Notes: a model not told the origin generated them from the letters alone. Positions 45,662 to 55,692 are shown, counted from the first letter of the stretch. The stretch: DNA of 64,000 nt from Psychrobacter sp. JCM 18902 (GCF_904846615.1 NZ_CAJHBK010000001.1:930001-994000), one strand, 5' to 3'. Numbers and translations: made by a program.

Positions 45662-47455
45662 TTAAAAAGCGAACTGATCAACGTCCATGCTCATGTATGG
45701 TTCAACACCAGTGCTGATACGCTGTACGTGAGTGGTGGTACGTGGCAATAGCTTAGCAAAGTAGAACTGCGCGGTTTTTACTTTCGCGTCGTAGAAGGCT
45801 TGTTCGCTAGTACCGTTAGCAAGTTCAGTTTGTGCCACTAATGCCATGCGTGCCCATAAGTAGGCTAGCGTCACATAACCGCTGAAATACATATAATCAA
45901 CCGCAGCGCCGCCAACCGCATCTGGGTTTTCAGTGGCTTGCATGCCGATGCGTGCAGTCAAATCACCCCATTCTTTAAGATGCTTGGCAAGTGGGCGAAT
46001 AAACTGACCCATCTCATCGTTTTCTTTATTTTCTTCACAGAATGTTTGGATGATTTTAACGAAGTTTGCAAGCAGTTTGCCTTGTGAGCCCAATACTTTA
46101 CGACCTAATAAATCAAGCGCTTGGATTTCAGTGGTACCTTCGTAAAGACACGCAATGCGCGTATCACGCACGTTTTGCTCCATGCCCCATTCGCTGATAA
46201 AGCCATGACCACCATAAACCTGTACGCCATGGTTAGCCGCTTCTAGACCAGTTTCAGTCAAGAACGCTTTAGCGATCGGTGTCAATAGTGACAGCATTTG
46301 ATCAGCAAATTTAAGCGCATCGCCTTCGCCTTTTGCAACAGTATCGGCAAAATGTGAGAGGTAATAGACTAAAGCACGACCACCTTCAGCAAAGGCTTTT
46401 TCAGTCAACAGCATGTTACGAACCGCTGGATGAACGATGATAGGATCAGCTGCTTTTTCAGGGGCTTTAACACCAGATAATGAACGCATTGCTAGACGAT
46501 CTTTGGCATAAGTCAATGAGCCTTGGAACGCATATTCTGCTGCTGTTAAACCTTGAACGGCAGTACCAATACGCGCCACGTTCATAAAGGTAAACATGCA
46601 CTGTAGACCACGGTTTTCTGGGCCAATCAGATAACCCGTTGCGCCATCAAAGTTCATCACGCAAGTGGCTGAGGCTTTGATACCCATTTTGTGTTCGATA
46701 GAGCCACAAACGACGTTATTGTTTTCACCTAGGCTACCATCTTCGTTGACCGTTACCTTAGGAACGATAAACAGTGAGATGCCTTTTGTGCCAGCAGGCG
46801 CGCCTGGTAGACGAGCCAATACAATGTGAATGATATTGTCCGTTAAGTCATGCTCACCCGCTGAAATGAAGATTTTTTGACCAGTGATGCTATAGCTGCC
46901 ATCTTCTTTAGGCTCGGCTTTGGTGCGGATAATACCCAGATCAGAACCTGCATGTGCTTCAGTCAAGCACATGGTACCTGACCATTCACCGCTGATCATT
47001 TTTTCTAAATATATGTCTTTTTGCTCATCCGTACCGTGATGCTCGATGGTTTGAATGGCACCATGCGATAAACCAGGGTACATAGAGAATGACCAGTTAG
47101 CCGTACCAACCATTTCATTAATGACGGTCGATAATGAAAACGGCATGTTTTGACCACCGAAGTCTTCTTCAGCAGATAAGGCTGGAAAACCAAGCTCACA
47201 ATACGCTTTGTATGCTTCTTTAAAGCCTTTTGGCGTGGTGACTTGACCATTGTTAAACTGGCAGCCTTCAGCGTCACCACTTTGATTCAATGGTGATAGC
47301 TCATTTTCAGCAAAGCTTGCCGCCATTTCAAACAGGCTGTCCATTAGCTCGCGATCCGCTTCTTGGAATGCTGGCAGGGTTTTATAATGGCTTTCGCTGT
47401 CGAGTAACTCATGCATCACGAATTGAATGTCACGTAAGGGCGCTTTGTATTGCAT
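45662..47455 (-). CDS. Acyl-CoA dehydrogenase (long, DmdC/AcdA-like) 2
   Basis: 597 residues from the ATG at 47455 (AGGAAG just upstream). Same architecture as its neighbour: MCLTEAHAGSDLGIIRTKAEP, ISAGEHDLTDNIIHIVLARLPGAP, and the catalytic-glutamate region LYEGTTEIQALDLLGRK. Many blocks are shared word for word with the downstream paralogue, indicating an older gene duplication. It presumably differs in acyl-chain specificity. No enoyl-CoA hydratase or thiolase gene is nearby. Confidence 0.93.
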   Translation of the reverse strand: MQYKAPLRDIQFVMHELLDSESHYKTLPAFQEADRELMDSLFEMAASFAENELSPLNQSGDAEGCQFNNGQVTTPKGFKEAYKAYCELGFPALSAEEDFGGQNMPFSLSTVINEMVGTANWSFSMYPGLSHGAIQTIEHHGTDEQKDIYLEKMISGEWSGTMCLTEAHAGSDLGIIRTKAEPKEDGSYSITGQKIFISAGEHDLTDNIIHIVLARLPGAPAGTKGISLFIVPKVTVNEDGSLGENNNVVCGSIEHKMGIKASATCVMNFDGATGYLIGPENRGLQCMFTFMNVARIGTAVQGLTAAEYAFQGSLTYAKDRLAMRSLSGVKAPEKAADPIIVHPAVRNMLLTEKAFAEGGRALVYYLSHFADTVAKGEGDALKFADQMLSLLTPIAKAFLTETGLEAANHGVQVYGGHGFISEWGMEQNVRDTRIACLYEGTTEIQALDLLGRKVLGSQGKLLANFVKIIQTFCEENKENDEMGQFIRPLAKHLKEWGDLTARIGMQATENPDAVGGAAVDYMYFSGYVTLAYLWARMALVAQTELANGTSEQAFYDAKVKTAQFYFAKLLPRTTTHVQRISTGVEPYMSMDVDQFAF

Positions 47456-47848
47456 AACTTCCTGTCCTTTTGAGAATATAACCAATCATCATCAAGGGTA
47501 GGCACATGACTGCACTGTTATTTAGTGCACAAGTCCAGCCCATATTAATCTAACGAGCCCAAATAAATGCTAGGCAATAATGCAGATTGACGATGTTGTC
47601 GGCTATATAAAATAGTATTGAAAAGAATGGCGATGGTCAGAGTAAGCTTGAAACTTAATAAGCTCTAACAAATTCACTATAAAAGATAGGCTTTCAGAGG
47701 GGATTATACAAGTTTGGTGACAGCACTGATAAGTCATGAACCTATCTTGCATCGGTTATACAATCGACGTTAGGCGTTAAGAGGAAATGCGAATAACCAT
47801 ATGAAAATACTAATGATACTGGATAAATAAACATTCGTTAAATGGGGT
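47456..47848. other. Intergenic region, no gene seen
   Basis: About 390 bases upstream of the second acyl-CoA dehydrogenase and beyond the EAL-protein stop. It is expected to carry the dehydrogenase promoter, but no confident box pair or regulator site was found. Confidence 0.35.
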
Positions 47849-49576
47849 TTATTTGGCAGCGTACTGCTGAATCAACATCTCAGTCGCAGCCTCTGCTGGC
47901 ACTGGTTTGCCAAACCAATAGCCTTGACCCTGTTGACAGCCCATTTTTAGCAACACTTCGCGCTGTTGTTCGGTTTCGATACCTTCGGCGACTACCTGCA
48001 TATCAAGTGCCATTGCCAAGTCTAAAATAGCTTTTACAATGGCATGTTGGGTACGATCGGTGTCGATGTTGGATATAAAACTTTTGTCAATTTTAATGAA
48101 ATCAAACGGATATTCTTGTAAGTAACTCAAAGAGGCATAACCGGTGCCAAAGTCATCCAACGCCAGACAAATCCCCAGCTCTTTGAGCAAATTAAGCTGT
48201 TTTTTGACATTTGCATGACGCTGAATTAAGGATGACTCGGTGACTTCAATATGTAGCTGATGCGCAGAAATACGGTGTTGCACCAGTAAACTGCTCACCA
48301 TCTCAGAAAACTCAGGGTGGCTAAATTCGGCGGCATCTGCATTGATACAGATATGTTGACAAAATCCTTGCTGTTGCCAAGTCGATAACTGCTTAGCAAT
48401 TTGAACCGCCATGTGCGAGAACAACTCAAACGACAGTTTATGAGTGATAATGGCATTGATAAAATGTATCGGCTTTAGCAGTCCGCGAGTCGGGTGTTGC
48501 CAACGTACCAGCGCTTCAAAACCAATAATGATGCCCGTAGCCAGCTCAAACTTTGGTTGATAATAAGGAACAAACTGATTTTCAGTGGTAGCGGCTCTAA
48601 GTTCCGCCTCTAACTGCAAGCTACCTGCAGTGGCTTCGTCAATGGCCGTATCATACCAGCAAATGTCATCACCGCCTTGCTGCTTGACATAATGCAGCGC
48701 TTTTTCAGCCTTGGTCAATAATCCTGTCACTTCGTCGTCGTTAGTGGGGAAGTAACTGACCCCGACGGAAATATGACAATAAATCTTGGCATCTGTCGCA
48801 GTGTTTTCATCTAAGGAGAAGGGGCGTTCACACATTTGCATTAAGCTGTCTAGCTGATGACGTACCATATTAGCGTCATTAAATTCGAATAATAACGCAA
48901 AATCATCGCCGCCAAAATGAGAAAAACAATGTAAATTATCGAGCTTGAGGTTCTTCAGGCGTGTGACAAAGTTTTTTACCAAAGTGTTGATGCCGTCAGG
49001 GCCAAGCAAGCTTGCTAGATTGCGATAACGGTCAATATTAAAGCGCACAATCACGACTTCTTGATAGCTGTCCAACAATAGGTCGCTTGTTTGACTCAAG
49101 AAAACCTTACGGTTTGGTAATCCAGTCAATTGATCATAATTGAGCAAATGCGCCACTTGCTTTTGATCCTTGACGACCGAGGACATATCACGCACCATAC
49201 CGATATAGTAAGTCTTATGATTGACACAGATTTTGCGATAAGTCATGTGACAGTCAAGTGTTTGTCCATAACGGTTCAGCATCGAAAAGTCGTTTTCATA
49301 AAAACCATTGCAGTCTAAATGGTCAGTGATATCTGCTAAAACGGCCCTTTCCTCATCTGATAAAAATTCTGCTGCATAAACACCAAGTGGTCTGCCAAGC
49401 AAAAATGACTCACTGTAGCCAATGATAATCTCATAACTGGCATTGACCGATAGATAGCGTAAATGGGCATCCAAGATGAATATTGCATCATCAAGCTGCT
49501 CACATAACTCGGCCAGCAGTTGCTGCTTGTCTGCGATGGAAATAGGGGCGAAAGCTGTCATAGTTGGACTCATCAT
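47849..49576 (-). CDS. PAS-GGDEF-EAL cyclic-di-GMP signalling protein
   Basis: 575 residues with no membrane segment. A PAS domain (about 25-135), a GGDEF-like domain (about 145-305) whose signature reads GGDDF (222-226), and an EAL domain (about 325-570) with EALVR (354-358), EVTESSLI, LDDFGTGYASL, KIDKSFI and AEGIET. The EAL motifs expected for phosphodiesterase activity are present. The altered GGDEF signature suggests weak or no cyclase activity, perhaps a GTP-sensing role. It is probably a cytosolic c-di-GMP phosphodiesterase controlled by PAS input. Confidence 0.92.
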   Translation of the reverse strand: MMSPTMTAFAPISIADKQQLLAELCEQLDDAIFILDAHLRYLSVNASYEIIIGYSESFLLGRPLGVYAAEFLSDEERAVLADITDHLDCNGFYENDFSMLNRYGQTLDCHMTYRKICVNHKTYYIGMVRDMSSVVKDQKQVAHLLNYDQLTGLPNRKVFLSQTSDLLLDSYQEVVIVRFNIDRYRNLASLLGPDGINTLVKNFVTRLKNLKLDNLHCFSHFGGDDFALLFEFNDANMVRHQLDSLMQMCERPFSLDENTATDAKIYCHISVGVSYFPTNDDEVTGLLTKAEKALHYVKQQGGDDICWYDTAIDEATAGSLQLEAELRAATTENQFVPYYQPKFELATGIIIGFEALVRWQHPTRGLLKPIHFINAIITHKLSFELFSHMAVQIAKQLSTWQQQGFCQHICINADAAEFSHPEFSEMVSSLLVQHRISAHQLHIEVTESSLIQRHANVKKQLNLLKELGICLALDDFGTGYASLSYLQEYPFDFIKIDKSFISNIDTDRTQHAIVKAILDLAMALDMQVVAEGIETEQQREVLLKMGCQQGQGYWFGKPVPAEAATEMLIQQYAAK

Positions 49577-49615
49577 ATCGAAATAGAGCAGCAGTTAGGA
49601 TTACGCATATGGTAT

Positions 49616-50509
49616 TTACTCATAATAGCTCAAAGCATGCAGAGTCGCCAACGCCACCACGGGTGCGGTCTCGGTGCGTAAGACTCTTGAGCCAATTTGC
49701 CAAGGTTCAAAACCAGCTTTGGCTGCTTGCTGGCATTCATCAACACTCAGACCACCTTCAGGGCCTATTAGCAGCTCAATATAAGGAGACTGTTGCGTTA
49801 AGACTGCTGATAGCGACTTAGGCATTGCTGGTTGTCCTGCAGCTGGTACGCTCAGTTGCAGACGCAAATCTGCTGGTTGTTGTAATATTTGATAATAAGG
49901 GTCTTGGCTAAGGGTTGTGACAATAGTACTGGTAGTAGGAGGGCGAACGTCTATTTGCGAATCGGCAGAGTGAGTCACTGATTGTTGTAACCAGTCATTT
50001 ATGGACACAGGCGCAATAATAAGCGGTGGACGGTTAAGACCGCATTGTTCACACGCGGCAATGGCAACTTGCTGCCAATGTGCCAGTTTTTTTTCTACTT
50101 GGGCAGGCTTTAGATTGACCTCGCCATGATGGCTACTTAGCAATTGAATAGCAGTGACACCAAGCTCGGTGGATTTTTGAATCGCATAGTCCATGCGTTC
50201 ACCGCGGCTCATCACTAAACCGATTTTAGTGAAGACAGCGGCACTTCGGTCAGTATCTACATGTGCTAATAATGTCACAGTGGCGTGTTTTTTACTGATG
50301 ACCTGTAGCTGCACTTGATACTCGCCGCCAAAGCCATCAAATAATATGCCTTGATCGCCAATATTGGCACGTAATACACGGCACCAATGATGTACGATAC
50401 TCTCTGTTAATTCGGCACTATCCCCAATAGCCAAGGTGCTAAGTTGAGGATGGAGTGAGCTTCTTTCATCACTGATGTCATTGCTGGTGTCATAAAAAAA
50501 ACGTCGCAC
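49616..50509 (-). CDS. rsmE: 16S rRNA m3U1498 methyltransferase RsmE
   Basis: 297 residues. It starts with GTG (MRRFFYDT) with AGGA about 11 bases upstream. It has the N-terminal PUA-like part (HHWCRVLRANIGDQ) and a SPOUT fold with LLIGPEGGLSVDECQQA and LRTETAPVVALATLHAL, which form the SAM knot. It methylates U1498 of 16S rRNA. It is longer than the usual 243 residues because of a loop insertion around 175-240 (rich in Ser, Gln and Pro). Confidence 0.93.
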   Translation of the reverse strand: MRRFFYDTSNDISDERSSLHPQLSTLAIGDSAELTESIVHHWCRVLRANIGDQGILFDGFGGEYQVQLQVISKKHATVTLLAHVDTDRSAAVFTKIGLVMSRGERMDYAIQKSTELGVTAIQLLSSHHGEVNLKPAQVEKKLAHWQQVAIAACEQCGLNRPPLIIAPVSINDWLQQSVTHSADSQIDVRPPTTSTIVTTLSQDPYYQILQQPADLRLQLSVPAAGQPAMPKSLSAVLTQQSPYIELLIGPEGGLSVDECQQAAKAGFEPWQIGSRVLRTETAPVVALATLHALSYYE

Positions 50510-50623
50510 AGTTGCTTAGTCCTATTGTTTGAATAATATATTTCAAATATCTTAGCAGAATATCGTTTGAGAGGGTAAAGGGATTATCTTTAGTAGAATT
50601 TGCATTAGTGCAATTCTTATACC

Positions 50624-50657
50624 AAAAAGACTGGCGCTCCTAGGAACGCCAGTCTTT
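50624..50657 (-). terminator. Terminator of the ahcY-metF operon
   Basis: AAAGACTGGCG and CGCCAGTCTTT form an 11-bp stem with a ten-base loop, and T5 follows on the minus strand. Confidence 0.88.
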
Positions 50658-50688
50658 AAAAAATACATTTAATAAATACGATGAGCAA

Positions 50689-51534
50689 TTAAGCTAAGCC
50701 GAGTGCTTCAACCAAGCGCTTGTTTGGCTCGACCTTATTCATGCTATAAAAATGCATGGCAGGTACGCCCTCAGCAATTAAGCGCTCGCATAAACGATAG
50801 ACGACATCAAAACCAAATTCACGAATAGCTTTGCGGTCATCGCCAAAGTCAGACAATTGCTTACGTACATAACGCGGAATATCAGCGCCACAGCTATCGG
50901 CAAAGCGTACCAAATTACTTGAGTTAGTAATTGGCATGATACCAGCGATTAAAGGCTGAGCAACCGTATCGATACCACGCTTCTCTAAGGTATCTCGCAA
51001 ATATAAGTAACTATCAGCGTTATAGAAAAACTGGGTAATCGATGCATTAGCACCCGCTTGGTATTTATTGACCAAGTTGTCAACATCAAACGCAAAGCTA
51101 CGCGCTTGTGGATGCATTTCAGGATACGCTGCGACCTCGATATGGAAATGATCGCCTGAATATTCACGGATAAACTTCACCAAGTCTAACGCAAACGGCA
51201 GCTCGCCCATACCGACTTGACCTGACGGTAAATCACCACGCAGGGCGACTAAGCGCTTGATGCCCAAACCTTTATACAGATCGAGCAATTCAGCGATTTC
51301 CGCCTTATCATCACCGATACAAGATATATGCGGCGCAATGTCAGTATCGCCGCGTGCGCATAGTGCTTGGACGATATCTAAAGTGCGATTTCGGGTTGAA
51401 CCCCCAGCACCGTAAGTCACCGAAAAATACGCAGGTGATAGCTTATTCAACTCATCATAAGTACTGAGTAGTTTTTCATGACCTAGCTCGGTTTTGGCAG
51501 GGAAAAACTCAAAGGAGAAAGCAGGCTTAGTCAC
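50689..51534 (-). CDS. metF: Methylenetetrahydrofolate reductase
   Basis: 281 residues from the GTG at 51534, chosen because AGGAG lies seven bases upstream and because it leaves a 13-base gap after ahcY; the longer ATG frame overlaps ahcY. The TIM-barrel motifs are FSFEFFPAKTE, SVTYGAGGSTRNRT, ALRGDLP and the flavin-binding region ITQFFYN. It makes 5-methyl-THF for methionine synthesis. It is the second gene of the ahcY-metF unit, so it should share the SAH-responsive leader. Confidence 0.95.
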   Translation of the reverse strand: MTKPAFSFEFFPAKTELGHEKLLSTYDELNKLSPAYFSVTYGAGGSTRNRTLDIVQALCARGDTDIAPHISCIGDDKAEIAELLDLYKGLGIKRLVALRGDLPSGQVGMGELPFALDLVKFIREYSGDHFHIEVAAYPEMHPQARSFAFDVDNLVNKYQAGANASITQFFYNADSYLYLRDTLEKRGIDTVAQPLIAGIMPITNSSNLVRFADSCGADIPRYVRKQLSDFGDDRKAIREFGFDVVYRLCERLIAEGVPAMHFYSMNKVEPNKRLVEALGLA

Positions 51535-51547
51535 AGTCTGGCTCCTT

Positions 51548-52972
51548 TTAGTATTTATAAGCGTCAGGCTTAAATGGACCTTCGACAGGCACACCCAAAT
51601 ACTCTGCTTGTTTTTCAGTTAGCTTCGTTAGAGTACCGTTAAAACCAGCAACCATCGCCGCAGCGACTTCTTCATCGAGCTTCTTAGGCAGTACTTTGAC
51701 GTATAAATTGTCAGTACGTGCGTCTGCTGGCAAGTCTGCGAATTTCTCGTCAAACAAATACATTTGTGCCAATACTTGGTTAGCAAATGATCCGTCCATC
51801 ACGCGTGATGGGTGACCAGTCGCATTACCCAAGTTTACCAAACGACCTTCAGCAAGCAAAATCAAGTAATCGTTTTCATCGTCCGAGCGGAAGATTTGAT
51901 GCACTTGTGGCTTAATCTCAACCCAGCGCCAGTTATCACGCATAAACTGTGTGTCGATCTCGGTGTCAAAGTGACCGATGTTACAAACAACCGCACCAGG
52001 TTTCAGGGCGGCTAGCATGTGACGATCACAAACATGGTAGTTACCAGTAGTAGTAACAATCATGTCAGTGTCTTCAAGCAGACGGGTGTTGATGTTTTCT
52101 GCGCCACCAGTGTTATCACCATTGATGTACGGTGATAATACTTCAAAGCCGTCCATACAAGCTTGCATGGCACAGATAGGATCAACTTCTGAGACACGGA
52201 CAATCATACCTTCTTGACGTAAGCTTTGCGTAGAGCCTTTACCTACATCGCCATAACCGATGACTAGGGCGCGGCGACCAGCAAGGAACATATCGGTAGC
52301 ACGTTTGATGGCGTCATTTAAGCTATGACGGCAGCCGTATTTATTATCATTTTTAGACTTGGTAACGGCATCGTTAACGTTGATAGCCGGCACCTTTAGC
52401 GTGCCTTTATTTAGCATTTCGACTAAGCGATGGACGCCTGTAGTCGTCTCTTCAGAGATACCATGAATGCTATCAAGAAGCTCGGCATAATCATTATGAA
52501 TCAATGCAGTTAAATCACCGCCGTCATCCAAGATTAAGTTAGCATCCCAAAGCTGACCTGACTCTTCGCCGCCAACGTGGATTTGCTGACGTAAGCACCA
52601 TTCGTACTCTTCTTCGGTTTCGCCTTTCCAAGCATAAACAGAGATACCAGCAGCGGCAATTGCAGCAGCAGCATGGTCTTGAGTTGAGAAGATATTACAT
52701 GATGTCCAACGTACTTCAGCACCTAGCGCGACGAGTGTCTCGATAAGAACGGCAGTCTGGATGGTCATGTGGATACAGCCAGCGATTTTCGCGCCTTTAA
52801 GCGGCTGATCGGCTTCGTAGCGACGACGCAAACCCATTAGGGCAGGCATTTCGGCTTCAGCAAGAGTGATTTCACGGCGACCGTAGTCAGCAAGGCTGAT
52901 GTCGGCGACTTTATAGTCAGTAAAAGAGGGATCGATCGTATGGGCAGATGGGGTATTAGACACTGCGTCCAT
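51548..52972 (-). CDS. ahcY: Adenosylhomocysteinase
   Basis: 474 residues. Substrate-binding motifs ([27 protein letters not shown]), the NAD-binding [20 protein letters not shown] and the C-terminal KPDAYKY, whose Lys/Tyr reach the neighbouring subunit's NAD, are all present. It splits S-adenosylhomocysteine into adenosine and homocysteine, relieving product inhibition of methyltransferases. AGGAGCATATT precedes the ATG. The 5' leader contains a predicted SAH riboswitch. Confidence 0.98.
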   Translation of the reverse strand: MDAVSNTPSAHTIDPSFTDYKVADISLADYGRREITLAEAEMPALMGLRRRYEADQPLKGAKIAGCIHMTIQTAVLIETLVALGAEVRWTSCNIFSTQDHAAAAIAAAGISVYAWKGETEEEYEWCLRQQIHVGGEESGQLWDANLILDDGGDLTALIHNDYAELLDSIHGISEETTTGVHRLVEMLNKGTLKVPAINVNDAVTKSKNDNKYGCRHSLNDAIKRATDMFLAGRRALVIGYGDVGKGSTQSLRQEGMIVRVSEVDPICAMQACMDGFEVLSPYINGDNTGGAENINTRLLEDTDMIVTTTGNYHVCDRHMLAALKPGAVVCNIGHFDTEIDTQFMRDNWRWVEIKPQVHQIFRSDDENDYLILLAEGRLVNLGNATGHPSRVMDGSFANQVLAQMYLFDEKFADLPADARTDNLYVKVLPKKLDEEVAAAMVAGFNGTLTKLTEKQAEYLGVPVEGPFKPDAYKY

Positions 52973-53020
52973 AATATGCTCCTATCAGTGGTTAAGGTAT
53001 GATAAAAAGAATAAAAACGC

Positions 53021-53153
53021 AGGTGCCGTTATTTGCGCTGTCAATAATCAATGAGATGATTGTTTAACAGTTACCGAGCCTAACATGATGACTGATTAGC
53101 AGGGCTTTAAAGCCTAAATGCACTATCAGATATTATGGCGCAACACCTCTCGG
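53021..53153 (-). promoter_or_regulatory. S-adenosylhomocysteine (SAH) riboswitch in the ahcY leader
   Basis: Reading the minus strand: CCGAG (53153-53149) pairs with CUCGG (53078-53074) as P1. The conserved AGGUGUUGC (53148-53140) and AGGCUCGG (53081-53074) sit where the SAH riboswitch core has its GAGCGCUGC and AGGCUCG blocks. AGGUGUU can pair with downstream GGCACCU (53027-53021) to make the typical pseudoknot. An optional hairpin (CUGU...ACAG enclosing AAUCA/UGAUU) lies between, matching the known P4. Position 5' of ahcY and an aligned promoter strengthen the call. Class members turn expression on when SAH accumulates. Confidence 0.82.
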
Positions 53154-53161
53154 AGGTCGTT

Positions 53162-53190
53162 ATTGTAATTGATGAGTCATGAATTGTCAC
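53162..53190 (-). promoter_or_regulatory. Sigma-70 promoter of ahcY-metF
   Basis: On the minus strand, GTGACA (53190-53185), a 17-base spacer and TACAAT (53167-53162). The predicted start at about 53155 falls two bases before the riboswitch P1 stem. Confidence 0.78.
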
Positions 53191-53254
53191 CTGTTGGATA
53201 ACATAAATAGCTGACGGTATAGGCACGTAAGAAGGCGAGCGGTAATATGTAGCA

Positions 53255-53288
53255 ATAAAAAAGGCCATCGATGGATGACCTTTTTTAT
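53255..53288. terminator. Terminator of the TonB-dependent receptor gene
   Basis: AAAAAAGG with CAT pairs to ATG with CCTTTTTT (one mismatch). T6 follows on the minus strand. Confidence 0.75.
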
Positions 53289-53324
53289 TCTCAGTTCAGA
53301 CAGTTTAAATAGTACTAAGAGAAA

Positions 53325-55271
53325 TTAGAGCCAGTTATAGGTTAAAGATGTGAAGAAGTTGGTGCCGTCTTGATTGTAACGCGAAGCATATTGACCAAAA
53401 CTCTCATTAGTTGAGTAATCTACGTTAGTCAAATTGTTAATACGACTTGTCCATGTCAGATTTGGACTCAAGTAATAATTACCACTGATATTGAATAACG
53501 TATAGTCCTCTATAAAAGTGCTATTATCTGCAACATTATAGGTTTTACCCACATATTCTGCTTCAGTACGAATATCGAACTCTGCAGCTTGGTAACCTAT
53601 ATATACCAGGCCAGTATTTTCAGGGCGATACACTAATTGTTTGCCTTTGTTAGCTCCGGAGTCCTCTTCAGCATTGGTGCGAGTGTATTGACCACCAAAT
53701 AAAATATTACTGAGCTGCCAGTCTGAGGTAAAGCTATAACCTGACAAGCTTGCTTCATCAATGTTCAGTGCTTGATATTTATCAATACTACCATCGTATC
53801 TGTTATCAATAAGATTGTCGACATTACTATTAAAGGCAGTCAGGCGTGTATTTTGCATGGTGGTATTAGACTCAATAAACACTTCTACATTTTTACTCTT
53901 TTCGACTTTTAAATCTTCATTTGGAACATAGTAAGCGCTCTCGATGTATAAATCATTCAGAGTAGGCGCTCTATAGCCAGTAGCGAAGCTAGTACCTAGG
54001 CGTAGGCTAGGCGCTAGCTTTACAGCATAACCAAGACCAAATGTAGTTTCGTGACCAAATTGTGAGTTATCATCGAAACGAACATTGGCTTGAAAATCGT
54101 AAGCATCCTCATTTACTTGATAACCAGCAAAGCCACTCTTAATATCACGGTCATTTATTTTATAGCTGTCTTTACCACCAGCGCTAGGAGTATTGTCCGT
54201 AAGCTCTACTTCCTGCTGCAACCATTCGGCACCCGCTTGAAATTGTCCTATAGGTAATTTATAAGTGCTTATCAAATTCGCCTGTTTCTGCTTGGTTTCA
54301 AAGGCATCGCCCACTTTGTTATCAATCTTATCCAAGCTCTGACCCGCTGATAGTCGTACTGTCAGCTTATCGTTTTCGTATTGTGAAAATGCTGATACGG
54401 CACCATTCTTTTGATCAATCTCTGCATTGGGACCTGGTCCAAAACTAAAGTTATCAAACTCTGTCGTTGACTTAGAGAAAAGTCCAGTTGCGCCAACGCT
54501 TATATTTTGAGTAATAGGCATACTAGCATTTAAGGCAAAGTTATTGCTCTCAAAGCCATCGTCATCTTTATCATTGCCTGTTCGGTTGTCAAGCGCGCTG
54601 ATACCTTTGGTTTGATTCCGACTAGCGGAAAGACTCAGTTTTGCGCCTTGAGCATTTGTAAACTGCGCTGTTGCACCATAAACATAGTGGTCATGTGAGC
54701 CAACACCTGCGGTCACAGAAAAATTAGTTTGATCGACGTCACTGCCTTTAGTAAATATTTGAATGACGCCGCCCATAGCATCTGAACCATAAATGCTAGA
54801 GCCTGAAGCACCGTATAAAATTTCAATACGATCAATTTGATCGGTCGGTAATAAGGCTAAAGCGGGCTGACCTGTTGACATTGAGCCATAACGAACACCA
54901 TCTATTAGCACTAATACACGCTTACTATCATAGCCGCGAAGATAGAAATTACTGCTTTGACCCATACCACCATCTTGTTTAATGCTAAATCCTGGCTGCC
55001 GTCTAAGTACTTCTAAAACTGTCTGACCTTGAAAGCGTTTTAAATCTTCTTTATCTACAACCCGAGTTTGTGCAATCACATTGCTGGTTTTAGTGGGGGT
55101 ACGGGTTGCTGTTACGATGATTTCATCAAGCTCAACTTGTGGTAGCCCGCTATCGTTAATAGTAGCAACGTCAGGTGTCACTGCCATTGCTGTGTTAACC
55201 GCAAGTAAACCTAATGCGCTTAAGATACTCAAACGAAGGTAGGTACGTGAAGATGAACGTGATAAAGACAT
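53325..55271 (-). CDS. TonB-dependent outer-membrane receptor, BtuB-like
   Basis: 648 residues from the ATG at 55271, which has GGAA eight bases upstream and begins a proper signal peptide (cleavage near TAMA); the longer frame adds a spurious hydrophobic leader. A TonB-box-like LDEIIVTATR is followed by a plug domain (VLRRQPGFSIKQDGG, NFYLRGYDSKRVLVLIDGVRYG, IEILYGASGSSIYGSDAMGG) and a beta-barrel ending in aromatic SLTYNWL. The plug most resembles BtuB/COG4206, but no cobalamin-riboswitch box (GCCACTG-like) was seen upstream and a weak Fur-like site is present. The substrate (vitamin B12, heme or a siderophore) stays open. Confidence 0.9.
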   Translation of the reverse strand: MSLSRSSSRTYLRLSILSALGLLAVNTAMAVTPDVATINDSGLPQVELDEIIVTATRTPTKTSNVIAQTRVVDKEDLKRFQGQTVLEVLRRQPGFSIKQDGGMGQSSNFYLRGYDSKRVLVLIDGVRYGSMSTGQPALALLPTDQIDRIEILYGASGSSIYGSDAMGGVIQIFTKGSDVDQTNFSVTAGVGSHDHYVYGATAQFTNAQGAKLSLSASRNQTKGISALDNRTGNDKDDDGFESNNFALNASMPITQNISVGATGLFSKSTTEFDNFSFGPGPNAEIDQKNGAVSAFSQYENDKLTVRLSAGQSLDKIDNKVGDAFETKQKQANLISTYKLPIGQFQAGAEWLQQEVELTDNTPSAGGKDSYKINDRDIKSGFAGYQVNEDAYDFQANVRFDDNSQFGHETTFGLGYAVKLAPSLRLGTSFATGYRAPTLNDLYIESAYYVPNEDLKVEKSKNVEVFIESNTTMQNTRLTAFNSNVDNLIDNRYDGSIDKYQALNIDEASLSGYSFTSDWQLSNILFGGQYTRTNAEEDSGANKGKQLVYRPENTGLVYIGYQAAEFDIRTEAEYVGKTYNVADNSTFIEDYTLFNISGNYYLSPNLTWTSRINNLTNVDYSTNESFGQYASRYNQDGTNFFTSLTYNWL

Positions 55272-55692
55272 AGTCAATTCCAAAATAATCATATTAAAAA
55301 ATGCAGGAAAAAAAGTAACCATACTGACGTTAATATGGCTAAAAATTACAAAAAACAGTAGACAAGCAAAACTGCGTTCATTATCTACAAAACAGACCGC
55401 TTTATAAACCACTTTAACCTAATGTTTATTCACGGTAAGCTGAGTAGTTTTCATGATAGATTGCGGTTTATTCATTTAATGATTGTCACTCTCATTCATA
55501 GTAGACATTGAGAAGGAGTGTCGTGAAAGGTAAGAAAAAATTAGCAGTCATAAGCAAAGGTGAGAGCAGATAACTCACATAGATGACCATAAAAACGTGT
55601 AATCAAAAGCACTGCTGTTATAAATAATTGCTATTATAGGGAAGTGCTCATTTGTTCTTCGTTGTACCATTCATAATGCTAAGAGGTTTGTT
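55272..55692. other. Divergent intergenic region receptor / MscS
   Basis: About 420 bases that must hold promoters for both directions. Apart from the candidate Fur box, nothing was recognised; no cobalamin riboswitch core was found. Confidence 0.4.
55480..55494 (-). promoter_or_regulatory. Candidate Fur box upstream of the receptor
   Basis: TGAGAGTGACAATCA on the minus strand matches about 10 of 14 defined positions of the 7-1-7 Fur consensus. It lies about 210 bases before the start codon. Weak evidence. Confidence 0.35.

Noticed and set aside
55272..55692. Cobalamin riboswitch upstream of the BtuB-like receptor
   Set aside because: No B12-box core (GCCACTG-like) or matching stems could be found on the minus strand.
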